From Planktotalea frisia (GTDB lineage Bacteria; Pseudomonadota; Alphaproteobacteria; Rhodobacterales; Rhodobacteraceae), in the NCBI RefSeq assembly GCF_001890925.1, contig NZ_MLCB01000117.1:1-44889 (forward strand): DNA of 44,889 nt. The letters are read 5' to 3'. The first letter of the stretch is position 1; every line of letters begins with the position of its first letter. Positions 34,302 through 42,642 of this stretch are shown one piece after another. Made by a program: the position numbers and the translations under genes. Under the pieces are notes generated by a model. It was not told the origin of the DNA and searched no databases. It saw only the letters and a list, made by a program, of their open reading frames with translations.

Positions 34302-34318
34302 CGGAGCTGAACAAATAG

Positions 34319-34347
34319 TTGACACAAAACAAGAACATCGATAGAAC
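34319..34347 (+). promoter_or_regulatory. lexA promoter with overlapping SOS box
   Basis: A perfect -35 TTGACA (34319-34324) is followed after 17 bases by TAGAAC (34342-34347) as -10. GAAC (34333-34336) and GAAC (34344-34347), spaced by seven bases, form the alphaproteobacterial SOS box GTTC-N7-GTTC in reverse orientation. The box overlaps the -10, so LexA would repress its own gene until RecA-stimulated self-cleavage. Confidence 0.85.
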
Positions 34348-34379
34348 AAAGCAAAACTGCACAGCCGGAGGATGCAGAG

Positions 34380-35078
34380 ATGCTGACCAAAAAACAGCTC
34401 GATTTGCTAGAGTTTATCAATAAACGCATGCAGCGGAACGGTGTTCCCCCTTCGTTTGATGAGATGAAAGAAGCGCTGGATTTGCGTTCTAAATCTGGCA
34501 TCCACCGCTTGATCACGGCTTTGGAAGAGCGCGGTTTTATTCGCCGCCTTGCCCACCGTGCGCGAGCGATCGAAATCGTGAAGCTTCCTGACAGCATGGG
34601 CATGTCCCCTGCGGGCTTTGTGCCGCGTGTTGTTGAAGGCGGTAAACCTGACGTTCCCGCGCCACGCGGTGCGATGGCTGTAGAAGCCGTCCAAGCCGTT
34701 GAGTTGCCTGTTATGGGCCAGATCGCGGCGGGTGTCCCGATTGAAGCTATCGCGCATGCTTCGCACAATGTGGCGGTTCCCAGCCAGATGCTCTCTGGTC
34801 CAGGAGAGCACTATGCCCTTGAAGTTAAAGGCGATTCCATGATCGACGCAGGAATCAACGATGGTGATACTGTTGTGATCCGCGAAACCAATACGGCGGA
34901 CAATGGCGATATAGTTGTCGCCTTGGTCGAAGATCAGGAAGCCACGCTCAAGCGTTTTCACCGCAACGGAACAACCATCGCTTTGGAAGCGGCCAACCCC
35001 GCTTACGAGACACGTTTCTTCGCGCATGAGCAGGTGAAGGTCCAAGGGCGTTTGGTTGGCTTGATCCGCAGCTACTAG
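34380..35078 (+). CDS. lexA: SOS response repressor LexA
   Basis: A 232-residue repressor. The N-terminal winged helix (1-70) starts [21 protein letters not shown], typical of LexA. The self-cleavage site is Ala117-Gly118 in IAAGVPIEA; the serine/lysine dyad is Ser153 (GDSMIDAGI) and Lys191 (EATLKRF). On DNA damage, activated RecA triggers cleavage and derepression. The start is fixed by GGAGG upstream. The SOS box over its own promoter shows autoregulation. The stop overlaps the convergent comEC stop by 4 bases, so each gene's terminator must lie in the other's coding region. Confidence 0.97.
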   Translation: MLTKKQLDLLEFINKRMQRNGVPPSFDEMKEALDLRSKSGIHRLITALEERGFIRRLAHRARAIEIVKLPDSMGMSPAGFVPRVVEGGKPDVPAPRGAMAVEAVQAVELPVMGQIAAGVPIEAIAHASHNVAVPSQMLSGPGEHYALEVKGDSMIDAGINDGDTVVIRETNTADNGDIVVALVEDQEATLKRFHRNGTTIALEAANPAYETRFFAHEQVKVQGRLVGLIRSY

Positions 35079-37126
35079 AAATCAAAACGCTGTTTACGCA
35101 GCGCTTTGTCATTCCACACTCGACGGCCTGCCATTTGGCGGGCCGTTTTTATGTCTAACGTACCGTCGTCCAACAGCTTGACCGCGACGCTACCCGTTTC
35201 GCGCAGACGGGTTTGATCGAACACAGTGCAATTTACTGCCCCCTCAAATTTCTCAGAAAAAACAACAATGTCAGCAGCATTGCACCCAGTGAACGCGCGC
35301 AGCCCGCGTTTGCCTGATGCGGCATGAACCTGCCCCGTGCCTAATTGTATCATGCGATCTTTTGGCCAACCCAACGCTGCAACCTTCTGAAAGCGCGCGT
35401 CACCGTCATTTTCCAACCAAACGCTTGCGACAAACCCTGATCCCTTGTCCTTGCTCAACACACGACCTTGGTCTTTCAAAACACCCACCAAAACACCCGT
35501 GTCCGAAATGAGGACATCTGGGCGCTCAACTGTGACCCAGCCAAAAAGAGCCAAGCAAATCGGCACCAGTCCAACAAACCGCGCGCGCGTGGCCATCAAA
35601 GCAAGCGCGAGCAATCCCAAGCACAGCGCAAAAAGTGCCCAAGAGGGTGGCGCAGGCACTTTGTTGATCGCGCCCTCCCAATGCGAGACTTCATGCGCCA
35701 CGCCCAAGATCCAATCGAGCCCCCACCCCATCGCGCGCAACGGCATCCATTCCAATCCAAAGGGTAGAAAACAGATCGCGAGCACGGCCAAAGGGATCAC
35801 CCATATGCCCATAAGCGGCACCGACAATAGGTTTGCGATCAATCCGAATTGCGCGATATTGTTGAAATGCGCCGCTGCGATGGGCAAGGTCGCCAAGCCT
35901 GCGACTGCGGACGAAATGACCGTGCCCGAGACCAAATTCCAAAGGAAACTCTTTGGTGGCTTGCCCGCATTGCGCTGACTCAACGCGTTGAACACAACAA
36001 CAAGCGCTGTTGTTGCCGCGAACGACATCTGAAACCCAGGCCCCGTAATCGCCTCTGGGCGTCTCAGCAAGATGATCATCGCCGCTAAGGCCACAGCACG
36101 CAAACTGATCGCGCGGCGCTCGAGCATCACCGCGCTCAAAGCGACTGCCGCCATCACAAACGCGCGCTCCGTCGCAACGGAACTGCCCGATAGCCCCAAG
36201 TATCCGGCAGCCGCAATCAGTCCGCCGACCGAGGCCAGTTTTTTCACCATGCTGCCCGTCGCGAGTGCTGGAATGAGCGACAAACCAAAGCGTAACGCAG
36301 CAAAGACAAAGCCCACCAAGAGCCCCATATGAAGCCCCGAAATCGCGAGTAAATGCGCAAGGTTACTATGACGTAAATCATGCAAAGTTTCTTGACTCAA
36401 CCCGCTGCGATCGCCTGTCATCAAAGCGGATGCAAACGCTCCTGTTTGACCGTTCAAATGTTGCGTGACCTTGTCCGATAGAGCGAGGCGTAACTTGAAA
36501 AAGCTAAATGCGTCAGAGGGATACGCCGCCAAAAGCAAAGGCACACGCGTATATCCGACACCGCCCGTTTGCGTAAACCAAGCATGCCGCTGAAAGTCGA
36601 AACCGCCCGGCTCTGCGGGGCCCGACGGGGGCGATAGATGCGCCGTTGTAATGACACGCGCACCCGCTGAGGGCCTTTGCTCTGCATAAGATCCATATAG
36701 CGAAATGCGCACGCGTGCAGGAGTTTCGCGTGGGGACATTCGCGCCAAAGTCACACGGTCCAAAGTCACCCGTAAAGCACCAGAAGCAGAGCGATCCAAT
36801 CCAATCACGCGCCCTTCTACGGGGCCATAATAGCGCCAGTTCAAAACAGGGGCCGCCACCTGCGTGCTGCGCCATGCAGCCGCGGCAAACCCAAATGCCA
36901 CCAGAGCCGTGAGCCAAAAAACGGGCCGCAAGATCTCAGGTCCGCGGAAAACCAAACCTAGGCTCAAGCAGCCGACCAAGAAAGACGCCCAGACCAAAGC
37001 CGCTCGCGGCTCAGCGCCCATTTGAAAGAACAACAAAATCCCCATGCCAAACACAACCGGCGCAAACAGGAAGCCTTGGCCAAGCTCTGCGCTCAGCGCG
37101 CTTTGCATGTCGCGGATGAGGCTCAT
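35075..37126 (-). CDS. comEC: ComEC/Rec2-family DNA uptake channel protein
   Basis: A 683-residue polytopic membrane protein. An N-terminal DUF4131-like segment (about 20-200) precedes the Competence domain (about 225-510), with [25 protein letters not shown] and [33 protein letters not shown] as hallmarks. The C-terminal part (about 530-683) shows no HxHxDH motif, so the metallo-beta-lactamase nuclease domain of Bacillus ComEC is absent or degenerate. It is thought to carry single-stranded DNA across the inner membrane in natural transformation. Its ATG has AAGGAC upstream, and it is divergent from gltX and convergent with lexA (4-bp overlap). Confidence 0.93.
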   Translation of the reverse strand: MSLIRDMQSALSAELGQGFLFAPVVFGMGILLFFQMGAEPRAALVWASFLVGCLSLGLVFRGPEILRPVFWLTALVAFGFAAAAWRSTQVAAPVLNWRYYGPVEGRVIGLDRSASGALRVTLDRVTLARMSPRETPARVRISLYGSYAEQRPSAGARVITTAHLSPPSGPAEPGGFDFQRHAWFTQTGGVGYTRVPLLLAAYPSDAFSFFKLRLALSDKVTQHLNGQTGAFASALMTGDRSGLSQETLHDLRHSNLAHLLAISGLHMGLLVGFVFAALRFGLSLIPALATGSMVKKLASVGGLIAAAGYLGLSGSSVATERAFVMAAVALSAVMLERRAISLRAVALAAMIILLRRPEAITGPGFQMSFAATTALVVVFNALSQRNAGKPPKSFLWNLVSGTVISSAVAGLATLPIAAAHFNNIAQFGLIANLLSVPLMGIWVIPLAVLAICFLPFGLEWMPLRAMGWGLDWILGVAHEVSHWEGAINKVPAPPSWALFALCLGLLALALMATRARFVGLVPICLALFGWVTVERPDVLISDTGVLVGVLKDQGRVLSKDKGSGFVASVWLENDGDARFQKVAALGWPKDRMIQLGTGQVHAASGKRGLRAFTGCNAADIVVFSEKFEGAVNCTVFDQTRLRETGSVAVKLLDDGTLDIKTARQMAGRRVWNDKALRKQRFDF

Positions 37127-37210
37127 TGGGGTCCTTGTCCTTGCGCGGTTCCAAAGCTATCAGGTTTGCAACTCTACCCAATTTATACTTACCGAAAGGT
37201 TAACCGCGCT

Positions 37211-38620
37211 ATGTCCGCTGATGTTGTCACTCGTTTTGCCCCCTCGCCCACGGGCTACCTTCATATCGGCGGTGCGCGCACGGCCTTGTTCAACTGGCTC
37301 TATGCACGTGGTCGCGGTGGAAAATTCTTGCTGCGCATCGAGGACACAGATCGCGCGCGTTCCAACCCCGAAGCGACGGCTGCTATCTTGCATGGCATGG
37401 CATGGCTTGGCCTGGATTACGACGGTGATGTGATCAGCCAGTTCGAGCGCGCGGATCGTCATGCTGAAGTGGCCAATGAGATGCTCGCGGCAGGCAAGGC
37501 GTTCAAATGCTTCGCCACTCAGGACGAGATTGAAGCCTTTCGCGAGGCCGCGCGTGCAGAGGGGAAATCAACACTTTATCGAAGCCCTTGGCGCGATGCG
37601 GACGCAAGCACACACCCTGATCTGCCATACGTGATCCGCGTCCGCGCGCCTGAGGGTGGCACAATGGTGATCCGCGATGAGGTGCAGGGCGATGTGAAAA
37701 TCGGGCATGATCAGCTGGATGATATGATCTTGCTTCGCTCCGATGGCACGCCTGTTTATATGCTGGCCGTTGTCGTTGATGATCACGACATGGGTGTCAC
37801 GCATGTTATTCGTGGAGATGATCACCTTAGCAACGCGGCGCGTCAGATGATGGTCTACGAGGCGATGGGCTGGGAAGTTCCCGTTTTCGCGCATATCCCG
37901 CTGATTCATGGACCTGATGGCAAGAAACTCTCCAAACGCCATGGCGCTCTGGGGGCGCAAGAATATCAACTGATGGGCTACCCTGCTGCGGGCATGCGCA
38001 ACTATCTCGCGCGTCTGGGGTGGAGCCACGGCGATGACGAGTTCTTTTCCGATGCGCAGGCGAAAGAGTGGTTCGATCTGGGTGGAATCGGCAAATCCCC
38101 TGCCCGTTTTGACACGAAAAAACTGGAACATCTTTGTGGTCAGCATATCGCAAGTGCAGATAATGCTGCTTTGCAGCAAGAATTACTCGAGTTTCTGAGC
38201 GCGCGCGCGGATGAACCCCTGACTGATCCAAAGATATTGCTTTTGTCAGCAGCGATGGCTTGCTTGAAAGAAAGGGCAAAAACGTTCCCTGAACTCCTTG
38301 AAAAGGCTGAATTTATCTTAGCTGATAGACCAATCTTTCCAGACCAGAAAGCAAGCAAGGCGCTAGATTCAGTATCCCGTGGTATACTGCACGCGTTGAC
38401 GCCGCATTTGCAAAATGCTAGCTGGACCCTTGACGCTTTAGAGACCGTAACCGCAGACTTTGCCGAAGCAAACGGCACCAAGTTTGGCAAGATGGCAGGG
38501 CCTCTGCGCGCAGCACTTTCTGGTCGTGCTGTGACACCGAGCGTATTCGATATGTTGCTGGTTTTGGGCAAAGACGAATCCCTTGCTCGTATTTCTGATG
38601 CGGCAAACCACAACGGGTAA
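37211..38620 (+). CDS. gltX: Glutamyl-tRNA synthetase
   Basis: A 469-residue class I aminoacyl-tRNA synthetase that charges tRNA-Glu (and possibly tRNA-Gln, a common feature where no GlnRS exists). The HIGH-type motif HIGG (18-21) and KMSKS-type motif KKLSKR (238-243) are both present, with [20 protein letters not shown] at the start. The start 37211 is chosen because it begins the family sequence with AAAGG upstream; open frame extends 5' to 37022 inside comEC without support. It precedes gltA by 77 bp, with a hairpin-prone CCCGA...TCGGG segment between (38652-38675). Confidence 0.96.
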   Translation: MSADVVTRFAPSPTGYLHIGGARTALFNWLYARGRGGKFLLRIEDTDRARSNPEATAAILHGMAWLGLDYDGDVISQFERADRHAEVANEMLAAGKAFKCFATQDEIEAFREAARAEGKSTLYRSPWRDADASTHPDLPYVIRVRAPEGGTMVIRDEVQGDVKIGHDQLDDMILLRSDGTPVYMLAVVVDDHDMGVTHVIRGDDHLSNAARQMMVYEAMGWEVPVFAHIPLIHGPDGKKLSKRHGALGAQEYQLMGYPAAGMRNYLARLGWSHGDDEFFSDAQAKEWFDLGGIGKSPARFDTKKLEHLCGQHIASADNAALQQELLEFLSARADEPLTDPKILLLSAAMACLKERAKTFPELLEKAEFILADRPIFPDQKASKALDSVSRGILHALTPHLQNASWTLDALETVTADFAEANGTKFGKMAGPLRAALSGRAVTPSVFDMLLVLGKDESLARISDAANHNG

Positions 38621-38697
38621 GACTTCGGTAAGACCCAACAGTTACACGGGACCCGAACGCGATCCGCGCGTCGGGCAGATTTGAAAAGGGATAATAT

Positions 38698-39996
38698 ATG
38701 TCTGATACCGCCAAACGCAGCGCAACGCTGAGCTTCGATGACACTTCGGTTGAACTGCCGATCTACTCGCCAACCGCTGGTCCTGATGTCCTCGACATCC
38801 GCAAGCTTTATGCGCAAGCAGGCGTGTTCACATATGATCCGGGCTTTACGTCGACGGCGAGCTGCGACAGCACAATAACTTTCATTGACGGCGGCAAGGG
38901 TGAACTTTTGCACCGTGGCTACCCGATCAATCATCTCGCTGAGAAGTCGCATTTCTTGGAAGTTTGCTACCTACTGCTCTACGGTGAATTGCCGAAAGCG
39001 GCAGAGCTTGAAGAGTTCGAGCAAACGATCACACTACACACAATGCTGCATGAGCAGATGGTGAACTTCTTCCGTGGTTTCCGTCGCGACGCACACCCGA
39101 TGGCGATTATGAATGGTGTTGTTGGTGCAATGTCTGCATTTTATCACGACAGCACGGACGTAAACGATGAGCGCCAGCGCGAGATCGCGTCGCACCGTTT
39201 GATCGCGAAAATGCCAACGATTGCGGCATGGGCGTACAAGTATTCCATCGGACAGCCGTTCGTTTATCCGCGTAATGATCTGGATTATGCATCCAACTTC
39301 TTACGCATGTGCTTTGCCGTTCCTGCTGAAGACTATGAAGTGAACCCGATTCTAGCCCGCGCGATGGATCGTATCTTCACACTGCACGCGGATCATGAGC
39401 AAAACGCATCTACGTCGACTGTGCGTTTGGCTTCCTCTTCCGGTGCAAACCCGTTTGCATGTATTGCGGCTGGCATCGCGTGTCTTTGGGGCCCTGCCCA
39501 CGGTGGCGCGAACCAAGCTTGCCTTGAAATGCTGCGCGAAATCGGCACGGTTGATCGCATTCCTGAATACATCGCACGTGCGAAAGATAAGGATGATGAC
39601 TTCCGCCTCATGGGTTTTGGTCACCGCGTTTACAAAAACTTCGACCCGCGTGCGACAGTGATGAAGCAATCTGCGGATGAGGTTCTTGAACTGCTCGGCG
39701 TTGAAAACAACCCGACGCTTCAAGTCGCGAAAGAGTTGGAAAAAGCAGCCCTTGCCGATCCGTACTTCGCTGACAAAAAACTGTTCCCTAATGTGGACTT
39801 CTATTCCGGCATCATTCTAGAGGCGATGGGCTTCCCAACATCCATGTTCACACCAATCTTTGCGGTTTCGCGCACAGTTGGTTGGGTGAGCCAGTGGAAA
39901 GAAATGATCGCAGATCCACAGAACAAAATTGGCCGTCCTCGCCAGCTCTATCTTGGCGAGACCGAGCGCAACTATACGGATATCGAAAACCGTTAA
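38698..39996 (+). CDS. gltA: Citrate synthase
   Basis: A 432-residue type II citrate synthase condensing acetyl-CoA with oxaloacetate. The catalytic residues lie in [16 protein letters not shown] and [12 protein letters not shown], and the N-terminal beta domain contains [22 protein letters not shown]. Length is normal for the hexameric type. The ATG follows AAAGGG. Codon use looks optimised compared with neighbours, in line with high expression. A strong rho-independent terminator follows at 40021-40052. Confidence 0.97.
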   Translation: MSDTAKRSATLSFDDTSVELPIYSPTAGPDVLDIRKLYAQAGVFTYDPGFTSTASCDSTITFIDGGKGELLHRGYPINHLAEKSHFLEVCYLLLYGELPKAAELEEFEQTITLHTMLHEQMVNFFRGFRRDAHPMAIMNGVVGAMSAFYHDSTDVNDERQREIASHRLIAKMPTIAAWAYKYSIGQPFVYPRNDLDYASNFLRMCFAVPAEDYEVNPILARAMDRIFTLHADHEQNASTSTVRLASSSGANPFACIAAGIACLWGPAHGGANQACLEMLREIGTVDRIPEYIARAKDKDDDFRLMGFGHRVYKNFDPRATVMKQSADEVLELLGVENNPTLQVAKELEKAALADPYFADKKLFPNVDFYSGIILEAMGFPTSMFTPIFAVSRTVGWVSQWKEMIADPQNKIGRPRQLYLGETERNYTDIENR

Positions 39997-40020
39997 CCAC
40001 AGTAAGGTTACAAAAATTCA

Positions 40021-40052
40021 AAGCCCTGCCTGTCAAACGGCGGGGCTTTTTT
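40021..40052 (+). terminator. Rho-independent terminator of gltA
   Basis: AAGCCCTGCC (40021-40030) and GGCGGGGCTT (40039-40048) form a 10-bp stem with one G-T wobble and an 8-nt loop, followed by a run of T residues (40047-40052). It overlaps the last codon of the convergent histidine kinase gene. Confidence 0.92.
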
Positions 40053-41370
40053 ATGCTCCAATCACGATTTCGGCACGCAATCCACCCAGCTTTTCGCTTT
40101 TTGAAAACCGCAAGCTGCCACCGTGCGCGCGCGCAATGTCATTGGTAATCGCAAGGCCAAGCCCCACGCCTGTACCCTTGTCCTGATTGCGCGCTGGATC
40201 AAGACGCACAAAAGGTTTTACAGCTGAGCCATACTGGCTTTCTTCGAGGCCCGGACCGTCGTCTTCCACTCTGAAAACCACAGTCTTTTCAGTGCGTAAC
40301 ACTGAAAGTTCCGCTCTATTTCCATAGCGCACTGCATTGCCCACCAGATTGTCCAACGCGCGTCGAATAGAGATCGGGTTGAGCATTACAGGCGCACCGT
40401 CATCTTCAATCAACATCCGCGCATCCGTTCCCATCCGTACTGCGTCTTCTGCGACGCTTTGCATCATGGCCAGTGGATCGCACAACTCCTGCTCCCCCTC
40501 CGCATTGCCACTGGCAAAACTCAGGAATTCGTCGAGCAGTCGACGCATATCCTCCACATCACGCTCAAGCGGTTCACGATCCGCGTCATCGAGCATCGAC
40601 AAGCCCAACTTCAACCGCGTCAAAGGCGTGCGTAAGTCGTGACTCACACCAGAGAGCATCATCGTGCGTTGTTCAATCTGCCGCTCAATCCGCGCGCGCA
40701 TGGACAAAAACGCATTGCCTGCCGCACGCACTTCTACAGCGCCAGAGGCACTATAGGGCAGCGTTTGCCCGCGACCAAAGGCTTCTGCGACACGCCCAAG
40801 ACGGGTGATCGGACGCAACTGATTGCGCAGATACAGATAAGCAATCACGGTCATCAGAACGCCAAAAAATACCATATTCACCAATAGCTGATGTGGATTC
40901 GTCGCAGAAACACGTGGGCGATCAAACCCGATCCGTAATATTCCCAACTGAGTATCCGCATATGCCGTAATCCGATGATCATCCGGCATTTCAACGCGAC
41001 GCATCTCTCGCAGATTTTCATTCAGCGTGCGCACGACAACAATGCCAGAAAAGTCATACCAGCGCCGCAAATTCTGAGTAGGAACTTGGTCTTCTCCTAC
41101 AAATGCTAAATCGTAGCGCAAACTACGCGACACATTACGCACGTCATCCAGCGCGCTGGCCTGTGTCGGCAATCCTTGCATTTCGTTGAGCAAATAGCGC
41201 AATTCAAGCGCAACGCTGCGGCTCATTTGCTCGGTCACACCCTCAAAATGGCGTTGAATGAACACAACGGAAACGACCAGTTGCAAGGTCACAACCGGAA
41301 GAACCAGAATAAGCGCCGCACGACCATAAAGCGAGCGCGGCATATAGCGTTTGAGCCAAGCGAAAGACAT
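40051..41370 (-). CDS. EnvZ-like sensor histidine kinase
   Basis: A 439-residue inner-membrane sensor kinase. Two transmembrane segments (about 18-40 and 162-182) enclose a periplasmic sensor domain, followed by a HAMP region (about 183-235). The phospho-accepting His244 sits in SGVSHDLRTPLTRLKL. The ATP-binding domain has NLVGNAVRYG (N box), DDGPGLEE (G1) and GTGVGLGLAI (G2). It resembles the EnvZ family of osmosensors, which pair with OmpR-type regulators. No response-regulator gene is adjacent in the window, so its partner is unknown here. It ends against the gltA terminator and diverges from the MBL gene 41 bp away. Confidence 0.9.
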   Translation of the reverse strand: MSFAWLKRYMPRSLYGRAALILVLPVVTLQLVVSVVFIQRHFEGVTEQMSRSVALELRYLLNEMQGLPTQASALDDVRNVSRSLRYDLAFVGEDQVPTQNLRRWYDFSGIVVVRTLNENLREMRRVEMPDDHRITAYADTQLGILRIGFDRPRVSATNPHQLLVNMVFFGVLMTVIAYLYLRNQLRPITRLGRVAEAFGRGQTLPYSASGAVEVRAAGNAFLSMRARIERQIEQRTMMLSGVSHDLRTPLTRLKLGLSMLDDADREPLERDVEDMRRLLDEFLSFASGNAEGEQELCDPLAMMQSVAEDAVRMGTDARMLIEDDGAPVMLNPISIRRALDNLVGNAVRYGNRAELSVLRTEKTVVFRVEDDGPGLEESQYGSAVKPFVRLDPARNQDKGTGVGLGLAITNDIARAHGGSLRFSKSEKLGGLRAEIVIGA

Positions 41371-41411
41371 GTCATAACCTACGCATAAGCGCGTTCGAGA
41401 GGAAAGAGGCG

Positions 41412-42317
41412 ATGAACCTAGCAGACTTTAATCCGCCGATTGGCAGTGCTGAAACGCTTGCGCCGAATCTGCGTCGCGTCCTCGCACCGAACCCGTCACC
41501 GATGACATATCGTGGCACGAACACCTATTTGCTTGGCGCAGAGCAAATCGCCGTGATTGACCCTGGGCCCGAAAGCCAAGCGCATTTGGACGCGCTTTTG
41601 TCAGCGTGCTCAGACCAAGAAATCACTCATATCGTCGTCACGCATTCGCATGTTGATCACTCCCCGCTGGCCAAAGCCCTGTCACAAGCCACAGGTGCGC
41701 CCGTCCTTGCCTATGGGCCAAGCTCTGCGGGTCGCAGCGATGCAATGCTTGCCTGTTTGGAAGCAGGAATGAACAGCGGTGGCGAAGGGATCGATCCTGA
41801 TTTCGCACCAGACATTTTGTTGAAAGACGGCGAGGTTTTCAGCGCGGGTGATCAAACGCTCACTGCTCTGCATACCCCCGGACACATGGGTAACCACCTG
41901 TGTTTTGCATGGGATAACACGTTGTTTTGCGGTGATTTGGTGATGGGCTGGGCGAGCTCGCTCGTGTCCCCACCGGACGGTGATCTTACCGATTTTATGG
42001 CGTCTTGCGTCAAAATTCGCGATCTTGATCCACAGGTCATGCATGCAGGGCACGGCGCGCCCATCACCGAACCAATTGCGAGGATCGACTGGCTCATCGC
42101 GCATCGCAACGCTCGCGCGGAACAGATTCTAGAGCAACTCAAACACGGCCCCAAGCCGGCGCTCATCCTTGCGCAAGAGATATATACAGACACACCAAAA
42201 GCACTGATCCCAGCCGCCACCCGAAACGTCTTTGCGCATCTCATTGATCTAGAAGGTAAAAACCTTGTCACCCGTGAAGGCGTGCCAAATGAAGGTGCCT
42301 TGTTCAAACTTCGCTAA
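41412..42317 (+). CDS. Metallo-beta-lactamase-fold hydrolase (LACTB2/glyoxalase II-like)
   Basis: A 301-residue MBL-fold protein. The metal-binding HxHxDH is HSHVDH (78-83); further ligands are in TPGHMGNHL, FCGDLVMG and HAGHGAP. A C-terminal helical/winged-helix segment (about 225-300) resembles the LACTB2 type of this superfamily, which includes nucleases and thioester or lactone hydrolases. Substrate is not assigned. The ATG has GAGGAAAGAGGCG upstream. It diverges from the kinase gene by 41 bp. tRNA-Asn lies about 80 bp downstream. Confidence 0.88.
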   Translation: MNLADFNPPIGSAETLAPNLRRVLAPNPSPMTYRGTNTYLLGAEQIAVIDPGPESQAHLDALLSACSDQEITHIVVTHSHVDHSPLAKALSQATGAPVLAYGPSSAGRSDAMLACLEAGMNSGGEGIDPDFAPDILLKDGEVFSAGDQTLTALHTPGHMGNHLCFAWDNTLFCGDLVMGWASSLVSPPDGDLTDFMASCVKIRDLDPQVMHAGHGAPITEPIARIDWLIAHRNARAEQILEQLKHGPKPALILAQEIYTDTPKALIPAATRNVFAHLIDLEGKNLVTREGVPNEGALFKLR

Positions 42318-42398
42318 GCATAATTCAAAGAAAAACGCATTTTGCGCGTAAATCCCTCTGGACGCCGCAAACGCGCATTGCTAATACACGCGAAGTGA

Positions 42399-42473
42399 TC
42401 CGGCGTAGCTCAGCGGTAGAGCAGTTGACTGTTAATCAATTTGTCGTAGGTTCGATCCCTACCGCCGGAGCCA
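42399..42473 (+). tRNA. tRNA-Asn (anticodon GTT)
   Basis: A 75-nt cloverleaf: acceptor TCCGGCG with CGCCGGA, D-arm GCTCAGCGGTAGAGC, anticodon stem-loop TTGACTGTTAATCAA with anticodon GTT at 42431-42433, T-arm TTCGATC, and an encoded CCA at 42471-42473. It decodes AAC and AAU. Its 3' end is the probable attachment site of the element carrying the adjacent integrase. Confidence 0.97.
42451..42473 (+). other. Candidate attachment site (attL) at the tRNA-Asn 3' end
   Basis: Integrases of this kind usually recombine within the 3' portion of a tRNA gene, leaving an identical short copy at the far end of the element. The T-arm to CCA segment is the likely core here, given that the recombinase gene starts 170 bp away. 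The second copy is not in the window, so the exact core is unknown. Confidence 0.4.
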
Positions 42474-42485
42474 ATCACCCTTTAA

Positions 42486-42503
42486 GCGTTTGATATCAAA
42501 CGC
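42486..42503. repeat. Perfect palindrome between tRNA-Asn and the integrase
   Basis: GCGTTTGATATCAAACGC is a perfect 18-bp palindrome 13 bp downstream of tRNA-Asn. It may be a recombinase or regulator binding site or a hairpin ending the tRNA transcript; no T tract follows. Confidence 0.5.
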
Positions 42504-42548
42504 ATTTGCAAATTAGGTCCGGTAGGATCTTACACTGCTTAGGGTTTT

Positions 42549-42572
42549 GGTTACACAAGAGGTCACACAACA
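42549..42572 (+). repeat. Tandem 12-bp direct repeats before the integrase
   Basis: GGTTACACAAGA (42549-42560) and GGTCACACAACA (42561-42572) are adjacent near-identical 12-mers (10 of 12 matches). Short direct repeats near the attachment site and the integrase promoter resemble arm-type binding sites of tyrosine recombinases. An overlapping GTCAC-N7-GTGAC inverted repeat (42562-42578) is also present. Confidence 0.4.
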
Positions 42573-42642
42573 CGTGACATCGCTCCTCTTGGTGAATTTA
42601 TATCATTCTCTTCTGTCAGCCCCCAATCAAAAGGGGCTCATT

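Noticed and set aside
34309-34312. Additional GAAC as a second SOS half-site near lexA
   Set aside because: No partner GAAC occurs at the required seven-base spacing.
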